Of a stretch of DNA of 64,000 nt, positions 55,040 to 64,000 are shown one piece after another (position 1 is the stretch's first letter; every line of letters begins with the position of its first letter). A program made the translations under genes and the position numbers. Source of the stretch: Progne subis subis (taxonomy: Eukaryota; Chordata; Aves; Passeriformes; Hirundinidae); contig JAKJHU010000030.1 in assembly GCA_022316685.1 (NCBI GenBank), positions 7,466,860 through 7,530,859 on the forward strand. The letters run 5' to 3'. The notes under the pieces were generated by a model. It had not been told where the DNA came from. It saw only the letters and a program-made list of their open reading frames with translations, and did no database searches.

Positions 55040-55092
55040 CTTTCTGAAGTGAATAATGCCCTCTGAAGAGGGCCACACAGATTTAAATAGAA
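55040..55092 (-). promoter_or_regulatory. ABRA: Candidate ABRA core promoter
   Basis: On the - strand a TATA-like CTATTTAAAT (55,090-55,081) lies about 85-90 bp before the first ATG, with an initiator-like TCACTTC about 35-45 bp further on. This spacing fits a short 5' UTR. A weak call made from motifs only. Confidence 0.3.
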
Positions 55093-58000
55093 GCAGGAGC
55101 AGTTGATGCCCATGGAAAATATGTGAAACGTTCTCACAAAGATATAGTATCCTCACTGTTGCAGAGGTCTTTTTTTAAAACGCAGGGTTACATTTCATCA
55201 CAGCAGATGAATGATGCATGATGTAAACAGTGTGACACAGACCTGTGCTGGAAATAGTGGGAAAGTAATAGCTCCTTTAGTCCCCTCTTCCCTGGGACTG
55301 CTGAATTCCCAGTTTCTTGGCAAGGGTCTTGTCCTTTTGGAAATGCAGCAGTTGGGTTAGAGATCCTGATCAGAGTGACTGAAAATGCTAAATGTAAAGG
55401 GCTGTCAGTGGCTAGGAACTTTGGCCAGACTGGGCACTCCTCATCATCACAATAAAATAGGGGCCCTTGTCATGGAGTATGGAGCCAGAAACAAGTTATG
55501 ACTGAGAAAATTTAGAGGTATTTCCTAAAAAGATACTGGGTGACTTTTTCTTACTTCTCATGTAAGAAAATTGAGGTTTGTTAATTTTTTAAAAGGTATT
55601 TATGTGTTCTCTTCCCAGTCATTATCTATTAATGTCTGTCTCTTTAGAACATACCTTCAGGGGGGCCTGGGAACACTATCGTGTTTGGTGTCAGCACTAA
55701 GGGAATCACTATGTCTGGGGATCAGTGTAGTAAGTCTGACTTGATCAGATGGATGAATGTTCTCCAAGTTTTAGGGTTTTGAGAAAATAAAATATAACCT
55801 ATTTAATTTCTCACTGCTTTTCAGTAGAGTTATATACAGCTTAATTGTGTTTACTGTGTATAATATAGAAAAAATCAGTTTTTCTAGGAAACCTTGTGAT
55901 TTGTTCATTCCAAAGGATTTCCTAGAGTGTGTTCATATTTGAATTTGTGAAATTTTTTAGTGAATTGATACATCCATTTTTGCATGGTAATAAACATTTT
56001 TCTGAGATATAGTCCTGTGATATTTTATTTCTTAGTATAATGTTTCCTAAATAGGAACGGAAAATGTCATTGCTTTTTCAATCCATCATACCTTGCAGAT
56101 TACAGGATGAGCTGAGGCACTTGCCATGTGGTGTTCTGAGGCACCCTGAACTTCAAGGAATTCTGTTGGCTTTGTTGGTGTTACATCAGAGATAAATATG
56201 GACTCCTATACTATGCCCTTTTTTTAATCTTCTCTCTGTTAAAGGCTGGGCTGTTTGAAGTAGGTCAGATCATATTTAGCTCTTGATTAATGATATAAGA
56301 CTACATACCTTTGACTTCCATGTAGAATTCCTCATTAATCTGTGGAGTAATTTCCTCTTCGAAACTGATGACATAATGTAAGTTAGTGTTGCTATTAGAT
56401 ATTTACTCATGCTTTTATTTTAGAAAAAAATGTGTCACCTCTGTGTACTGTACAGTCTCAGCTATTGCCCACTGCATCATAGCTGTGAGATGACATAGTG
56501 AGATGTACCCATACAACTTGATTAAGGAGCATGTGTCACCAAACATTTATTTTGGGGTAATTTTAAGGCTAATCAGGAGTGGGACCTTCTTGTGCTTAGA
56601 ATTGACACGTCCATGCACGCATACAGGGTAGTGTATGCTCCCTAAAATACAAGGAAGAGGCATGTGAAAGAAAATAATGCACATGCAGAATAGAAGTATT
56701 ACACCAGTTCATTATGTCATTCTGTCATTCTTTGTATAAGGGTGGCTGAGGCTTTTAGAATGACCTGAAAGCTAAATGCAGATAAGGGGTAAGGCCAAGG
56801 AAGGACTGCAGTGAAAGCAGTGACTGTGGAAGGACAATCCTGTAAGGCCAGTAGGGACTCCTGTTATAAGGCAACGTCAGCTCCACCTGCACTTGTCCTG
56901 GATCCTGTTTTTCCTGCTCTTAAAGATTACCAGCAGTAGATACTCCCCACTGTCTAGGCAATCTATTCCACTGGTTAACTGGCTGTATTTTGCAATCAAA
57001 GGCCTCTTCTCAGTTTATTACTGCAAACACTCTAGAAGTTCTTGAACAAATTTGCTCTCATACCGTATTTGCAAGTAGTTGTATTGGAATTCATGGCACT
57101 GAAAAATAATTGCATTCCTGAGGAATGTTTAGAAATTACAACACATTTCAAAGAAGTTGTTAATAAAGAGACTTTTTTTTTTTTTTTTTTTCCTAACAGT
57201 CTTGACCTTGGTATACTGGTCATAGACTTAATGCTTACATAATTTAGATAAATGAGAATGAAAGGTTACAGACTAATGAAAACCACCAAGATTACAGATC
57301 TAAACCGCTATTAAATCCATATTGCACAACAATATGTTAAACAAAAGTTTAGTTGAAATTGGTCACTATATTAAGCTGAAATGTTACCACAGACTTGTCC
57401 GAAGTGCCAGTGAAACTTTGATATAATTATTCTGAGACTAACTATCTTTATAATGCTTAATTTCAGGGTGTACAATGAAGTTGCCTTGAATGCATTGAAT
57501 GTTGTCTCATTTTATATGGTGGTGCTGCCAAGAAGTTAATTATAAGTATAAATTATGTCCAAATCATCCAATGATATTCATGCTTCAGGTGTTGTTTACT
57601 TTGCAAATGTTTTATTGCAGTTAGACTAGAATTTATTACTTCATGATTTTAAATTTTTATTCTTAATGAGATAAGCAGCCAAGGTTGCATTTCTGTGTGT
57701 AATCTCCCTGCTGTGACTTCCGCGAGCTAATAGCCAGCCCTAAAGCCAGCCCACGTATGTTTTAGGCGGGCTTGACCTGAACCACATTTTCTGTATCTTC
57801 CATACATCATAAGGCCCAAAAATAAACTCTAAATGCTCAGCAAGGCTGGATGAGGGTGAGATTGTCACAGGCGTTCACAAATTCAGAAACTATCCTTGAG
57901 AGTACAGGGATAATTTCTTGCAGAAGATCTATAGGAGAAAAGGTGATTGGAGAAAGTGTTAACTTTGATGAGCAAGCTTGACATATGCTGAAGTTGTAAA

Positions 58001-61000
58001 CTCCTTTTGTCCTTGGCTCTGGCTGCCTACACTTCTGGGATTTAATCTCTTTGACACCTTTAGACAAGTCTGCATATGTCCCTAAGACCTTGTGGCTGCT
58101 TGTGGGTTGCTGCATTTCACATAATACCTCTGATTTCCTGAATCTGAAGTTGTGTAAGGACCAGCTGAGGGGCTGCCAGTGTCAAAGGTAAAAGTTGGGA
58201 TGTTTTTGCTGTGATGGTTTGGTTTTGTTTTGCCCTGGATGGATTTTTCCCTGTAAAGTTACAAACTATTTAAAAATCCTTTCATTTTCTCTTTGCTGTA
58301 GAGCACTAACTTTCTCTGGGAGACCAGTGGGCCATCAATGCTTTTTTGTTTTGTTTAAGGGTGATTAATTTTAAAGGTAGAACTGTCTCATTCATACATT
58401 ACTTTACCTTGTCAGACATTAACATAATTCATTGGGTTTGATTTCAAGGAATTTAATTTTGAACCAATTGTAAGTGTATGAAAGATGCTGTCTTCCTCCC
58501 CGGAGTTAGTGGTGAATAACAAGAACAAGATGCGTTTCTTTCTTAAGTATAACCAGCTGCCATTATCAGGAATCTCAGGAATTCTTTTCACCATGACACA
58601 GTTAAAGTACCTTGTGTAATAACATCACACGTTTCCATTTATCACAGGAAACCTGTAAAAAGAGTTAGAGTTTGGGATTTCCTTATTTTTAGAGTTCACG
58701 TCAAACAAATTCCTTCTAACAACAGCAGTGAGCAACTGTGTCCCATTGAGTGTGCAGTTTCATGGACAATCCAGGTGTCTGAGCTCCAAGAAGCGGATGC
58801 TCCTGAGCCTTTGAACTGGGTTGTGTCCAGCCATTAACTGAAAGCAGTTTATGCATTCATTGGTGCTGTTTCTTACATTTCCATCCTATACCTAGCCATA
58901 GCCTTTTTTAACTGAAATTGTGTTGCACTGAGAAATTATCCCTTGTTTAATTACATGGAATTTTGAATCTGCATTTGATTATGTGCCGTCAGGTTTCAAC
59001 TATATGAGAGATCAAAGCTTATCCATGATCTATCAAAGTAGCACTGCTCTGTGAAGAAAATAAATCCAACAAACTGTCAAGAAAACCCTGGTCAGAACTA
59101 AGGCTGAAAGACTCTAAGTTGTGGAAGGGTAATGGGGGAGAAGGAAGATGCACTGTCCAGTAGCAGCAGCTGCAGCAAGTGAGGTGTGGAGGGCAGCCCC
59201 AAAGCTCCTCTCCCTCTAGTTGAGACAGATTTAAATGCAAGCCACCCAAGTAATAGAAAACAGCCCTGTAGATTCTCAGCTGGCTGAGGGTGAGAATTCA
59301 GCATAATTTTTCACTGCAGTCTGGTAGACAGACCTGGCTGTTAAGCTGACAGAAACCCAATTCAGGATGGGTTTACATGGATCCGTGTATCTTCAAGTTC
59401 CTACCCAAGCCCTGCTACTCAAGTGACAAAACTCTTCACTGTCTTGAATATTTTATTCCTCTAAAGTTGTCTTCACATTTCAAAAGATGAAAACTAATAC
59501 TGGGATGTAGAGCCTTAAAGCACTTTGGCACCCTTTTCCTACTTTTGCATATAGTGCCCACAGCTTTTTTTTGAAGTCTGATGCCTGCAAGAAATCCATA
59601 CAAGTTTAATCAAATTTATACAGGAAAGGAAAGCAGAGGTAAGACCACATGCTTTTAGTTCCATTTTACCTTTGAGTGCAAATACATCTCTTATTTGAGT
59701 ATCTATAGTAAATGAGCAGAAAAAAGTAACAAGCAGTAATGAAGCAATTTTGTTTAAAAGTGTAAGCAAACACAGGAAATCATTTGCATCAGGCATTTAC
59801 TTCTACTTGCATTATGAAAGAATTTCTATGATTATTTAAACAAGATAGCCTTTGAAAATAATCCACAAACATGTTGCTATTCAAGTTTATATTGATCTAT
59901 TTGTCAGTGAATGGTTATCCTTTTCTGGTAAGAAAATTATGTAATATAAGTAATTTAATTTTGTGGTTGCTGACGTATCTTAGTTTAAAGTTTACCTAGA
60001 AATAGTCTTATGGCTTTGAGAATATGGCCTTTTTGCTGCTATTGAAATCTGAGAAGAACACTGGATACTAGGAATTTCAAGTCTTCACATAACTTTGCAA
60101 TATGAGACGGATGGGAGGCATACCAGAATAGGAGAACTTGAAATCAGACACCTGGATGTAATGTCAGAGATGATAAATGTATTTTGCACATCTACAAGAC
60201 AGAAATCACAGGTAAAAAAGAATAAATAAAAGCACTGTTCTATACAGTCAAAATATGCTACAAACAAGAGATAAGAGGCACAATCAAATCAGTGTCCTCC
60301 AGGAATTAACAATGAAGTGCTTCCATGCATTGTGGCTTTTATTTTTCAGGGTAATATTAATTGCATGATTCTGCTTATGGATGTTTCTCAGATTTCAAGA
60401 TGGCAAATGTAAGAAGAAAATAGAATTTTCACAATTTAAAAAAAAAATCTGTCAGAGACAGTGTCTGGTTAATTAGAGCAGTACAAATCAGACCTGAATG
60501 AATAACTTCTTAAGTGTTTGCTGTATCACTAGTCTGTTTAAAGTGCATTTACTTCCAAGTAGCGCTGCATGTGCATCACTTGGTTCTCCTGTAGTGTCTT
60601 TACAGTCTACTATATTTATTAGCATACGGTCTAATATATTTATTAATACAAATATATTAATATATATTTATTATAAAACATAATATAAAACATAAACAGT
60701 TGTGCCTTCGATGTGTGTAGTGGACCTACCACAGGTTTTTGGAAGGATCACTGAAATTTTACATTTAATTTACTGTTCTAGTAGAATTGCTAGTTATTGT
60801 CTTTACATTATAAGTATTGCAACATAAAAAAAAAATTAAAAAATCCTAGTTTCTGAAATTATCTTTTGAGAATGGAGTGGAAAACAGACTGTAAATTTTA
60901 GGAAATATGTTTAATGCAGAAAACTCTGCACACACACACAAAAAAAATCCAAAAAAATTAAGTCTTTATATAATATAAATGCAATATTTCATTATTTGCT

Positions 61001-61369
61001 TTAAAGTGTAATTCAAAACTCTGGAAAGAAGTCTCAGTATAATTTTGGTATTTTATTGTGAAGATTTTTAATATTCACAGAGGGAAATACCTTGAATTAG
61101 GTAAATACTGCATTTCTGTTTTAATCTATCAATTGGCTAAAGCAATTAGCATATTTTCAATGAAAATCATGCTCAGGTCTTTTGTTATTCTCTATCCTGA
61201 AAGTTCCTGACACAAAGGCTTGCTTGAAACATTTGATGTTACAGCTCACATTTGGAGGTGTCTATAGTAAAAAGCAGAAATCCTCTTAAGTAATTAATTG
61301 TAGATTTTCTTGCAGTGTGTGGGATCTCATTTTAAAGGTGGCAGCAGTGTTCTGAGGCTGGAACCTGTG

Positions 61370-61640
61370 ACTGTGATTCCTGACCTTTGGTAACGCAGAT
61401 CAATTCTCACGGGTGCCGTTGGCTCTGCCCGTTCCCCCCGCTATCACATTCCTCTGCCACAGGCAGGACAGACCCTTGTTTATCAGTTCTCACGTAGGCA
61501 GCAGCTGCTCTCACGGCATGCAGCTGTGCTGTTAGCACAGGCAGACCCCTGATTCTGCCTATCTTTAGCTGAGTGGAAGCCCGGTGGCCAGCCTGTGAGA
61601 AGAATGCTGCTCTCTGGAGCTGCTTGCCTGCCCTGTTGAC
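61370..61640. promoter_or_regulatory. GC-richer patch with E-boxes, candidate distal element
   Basis: Locally GC- and CpG-richer DNA (cacgggtgccgttggctctg) with CAGCTG boxes (gcagcagctgctctc and atgcagctgtgctg) and a GATA-type tttatcag. It lies about 6.5 kb upstream of ABRA, a muscle gene, so a muscle enhancer is conceivable but unproven. Confidence 0.25.
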
Positions 61641-63370
61641 TTTAGGTGTCAAGAAGTGAGTGATGGGAATTTCTGGAAGATCATGTGATATTTACAGTGC
61701 CATATGGATGTTTCCTTGGCTCATGAATAAGCTTCAGTAGCCAAGGAAGCTGGCAATGAAGAACTGAGAGGCCCAGTTATGGGCCTAGTTTTCATCAGAA
61801 ACTTCTAAACCTACCTCATTTTAAAACTATGCTTCAGACATCTGCCTGTTACATTATGTAACAGTAATTAACGGGCCCAGATTATGGGGTAAAATTCTTT
61901 GCAAAAAAGATGAGAGTAGGGGAGTGGGAGCTTGAGGTCATTATTTAAAACTCCTATAATTTGATTTGCAGTAGGGAGCAAGCTATGCATTCCTCATGGA
62001 TACAAGGATATCTAATTGCTGGTAGCAGCACCCAAACTGGAATGAACTGTTCTGGGAGGCAGTGACAAGTATCTATTCATTTTTATCATCAGCCTTCTCT
62101 TCTAATTGTGGCTACCTCATGCTTCAGCATGGACACAGCTGTTAATCCAGTGAATGACTTGGTGGCTCAAAATACCGATCGGTGTACTAACAGTGATTTT
62201 GAGGGAAAAATCAACTTCTCATCCCCTTTGCTTGACTGAACCAAGTCAATATCCCTCACAATGGTGTCAGACATTTCAGCACAGAAAATTTGAGGAGGTG
62301 GTGAATTTTCAAGGACGGTTTTTGATATTTGAAAGTATGTGACTTGTCAACTTGAAATGTTTTACTTCTGGGGCAAGTAAACTGATTATAACTCTCACTG
62401 GACTGCAGACCTGGACCTTCCTAGTTCTTTCCCTACATCACTACTTGCTGCTGAAGTAATCCAGTCTTATGTATCCCAGGAGATCTGTAGGCTTGGAATT
62501 TCAGTGAACACTATCAAATTCAGTATTATAACAGAGCTCCAGAGTGCTTCTTCAACTTTTCTAGCTCTTTTCTTAAAATAAAGGAGAAACACATTTACAT
62601 TTGAAGAGTATTATGGTACTCACATCACTTGACTCGGTATGGTAGTTTTGGGCCATTGCACTTTTCTTTTTTTACTCTGTGGAACCTGTTAATATTTGTG
62701 GCAGAGGTCAATGGGTCTGTCCCTTAGGGCTTGACAGGTTTCCCAATATAATAATAATATCATAATTTTAAATCAGTTGAAAATAATCTAATTCTGCTCT
62801 TTTCATTGCCATATAATTGCCAATATTTTTTGGTTTTGTTGTTGAAATTACTGCATTGTATCAATATTGGTCCTTATTTCCCTCTTGGTATTCCTCTTCA
62901 GATAATTCCAGGTTTACTCAGGAAAGAAGGAGAAAGTGATTAGGAGGTTTTGAATGGTAGGAGAGATGTAATAAAGATAAAATCTTCTCATCATACATTT
63001 GAAGCCCATGGAAATCACATGAAAAGCATTTCAGTGAGTGGAATCCACAGGCAAAGGCTGGTATGAGGCAAAGCACTGAGCAGGGGTATGTACTTCTTCA
63101 AGGCCTCTCCTATTTTGTGAGTTGAATAATGAAAAGGATACAGTTAACTCAAGCCCCAGGGAGACACAATTCCACACAATTTGCAGCTTAGGAAGAATCC
63201 TTCTCAGTAAGTATATCTGCTGTGTATATACTAAAGGTGCAATTAAGAATTGGGTATAGAAATAACATTGCTCATTGTCATTGTTTAGGAAGTACTTCAA
63301 GGCTACTTTCTCCTGAGATTCCATGGGGGAGGCCTTGGGGCAGCTCCTCCCCATCCACCACTGCCATGAA

Positions 63371-63899
63371 GTGCAGCGCTCCCATGGAATGCCCAGTCCC
63401 ATGGAGCACGCAGGGTTCCCACGGAGCGTGCAGTGCTCCCATGGAGTGCCCAGTGCTCCCATGGAATGTGCAGTGCTCTCATGGAGTGCCTGGTTTTCTC
63501 ATGGATTGCACAGTGCTCCCCACGCAGTGTACGGTGCTCTCATGGAGTGTGCCGAGCTCTCATGGAGTGCCCAGTGTTCCCATGGAGTGCCCAGTGCTCC
63601 CATGGAGCTCACAGGGTTCCCACGGAGTGTGCAGTGCTCCCATGGAGCACGCAGGGTTCCCATGGAGTGTGCAGTGCTCTCATGGAATGTCCAGTGCTCC
63701 CATGGAATGTCCAGTGCTCCCATGGAGTGTCCAGTGCTCCCATGGAGTGCACAGGGTTCCCACGGAGTGTGCAGTGCTCCCATGGAGTGCCCAGTGCTCC
63801 CATGGAGTGCACGGTGCTCCCATGGATTGCACGGTGCTCTCATGGAGTGCCCGGTTTTCTCATGGATTGCACAGTGCTCCCCACGGAGTGCACGGTGCC
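63371..63899. repeat. Minisatellite, 20-bp unit, about 26 copies
   Basis: Imperfect head-to-tail copies of a unit close to cagtgctcccatggagtgcc. Variants include gggttcccacggagtgtg, ggttttctcatggattgca and cagtgctccccacggagtg. The unit lacks stop codons and 20 is not divisible by three, so open frames of 187-229 codons exist in all three + frames and shorter ones on the - strand, each encoding peptides with a 20-residue period. Sub-blocks recur: the gggttcccacgg block at 63,413 and 63,754 is 341 bp apart, and the ggttttctcatggattgcac block at 63,492 and 63,853 is 361 bp apart. Almost certainly not protein-coding. Confidence 0.95.
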
Positions 63900-64000
63900 C
63901 TGGCTTCCTGAGCAGCTCCCCTCACTGTTGCTGCTCATGAATCCTGTGCTGTGGTGTGCCAATGAGACTGGATCCATGGAGAGGCCAGGAGGCTGAGCAC
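63900..64000. other. Unique right flank of the minisatellite
   Basis: Single-copy-looking sequence, GC-richer than average. Nothing recognised. Confidence 0.7.

Larger units (their letters stand above)
54998..63370. other. Region upstream of ABRA
   Basis: About 8.3 kb without a recognisable gene. It contains a single exact MEF2-type match (ttatttttag, 58,683-58,692), an AT-rich stretch with TATTTATTA words (60,600-60,690), a short CA run (60,930-60,942) and a GC-richer E-box patch (61,370-61,640). The 92-codon frame at 57,837-58,115 on the - strand is unexplained. No CR1 was recognised here. Confidence 0.7.

Noticed and set aside
57837..58115. 92-codon - strand frame upstream of ABRA
   Set aside because: No recognisable motif and no splice or promoter support; a length common by chance in this window.
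63222..63911. Long open frames (187-229 codons) at the right end as a Cys/Pro/Trp/His-rich repeat protein
   Set aside because: They exist in all three + frames and on the - strand because a 20-bp tandem unit lacks stops; no splice or homology support.
1..64000. CRISPR arrays, operons, phage or viral genomes
   Set aside because: Spliced vertebrate genes and CR1 repeats define the window; no spaced direct repeats or viral gene sets are present.

Overview
The window is vertebrate nuclear DNA, almost certainly from a bird. It is AT-rich, its genes are split by GT-AG introns, and its interspersed repeats are CR1 LINEs, the dominant avian retrotransposon. No prokaryotic gene layout, CRISPR array or viral genome is visible. 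Two protein-coding genes are recognised, in the same order as on human 8q23: OXR1 on the + strand and ABRA on the - strand, arranged tail to tail.

Positions 1-44,600 hold the 3' part of OXR1. Ten exons (354-538, 3738-4522, 8383-8551, 11692-11854, 29788-29868, 33174-33299, 35378-35530, 41074-41169, 41734-41807, 42550-42685) splice into one open frame of 655 residues. It covers the end of the GRAM-like region, the acidic Ser-rich linker, a conserved middle segment and the complete TLDc domain. The 18-kb intron 11,855-29,787 contains an alternative first coding exon (20,379-20,444, beginning [10 protein letters not shown]). It splices in phase to 29,788 and makes a 243-residue, essentially TLDc-only OXR1. 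A locally CpG-richer patch just upstream is the likely internal promoter. OXR1 introns also hold CR1 copies (one sense; two long and one short antisense), a decayed Myb/SANT-like coding fragment (about 28,800-29,050, - strand) and a probable decayed antisense retrocopy of an unidentified protein (about 35,765-38,880).

Positions 44,600-48,700 are intergenic. ABRA (STARS, a striated-muscle actin-binding Rho activator) has two coding exons on the - strand: exon 1 at 54,246-54,979 (or from 54,997) and exon 2 at 49,455-49,932. Together they encode 403 residues ending in a Costars domain. From 55,100 to 63,370 there is no recognisable gene, only candidate regulatory patches. The right end (63,371-63,899) is a 20-bp-unit minisatellite with higher-order structure. 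It is open in several frames because the unit has no stop codon.

Functionally, OXR1 protects against oxidative stress and TLDc proteins act on the V-ATPase; ABRA links actin dynamics to MRTF/SRF transcription in muscle. They are neighbours by synteny, not by pathway. I found no convincing new multi-gene system. The most unusual items are the minisatellite, the antisense retrocopy, the isoform-specific exon, perfect short hairpins, and G/T-only tracts that all lie on the + strand.
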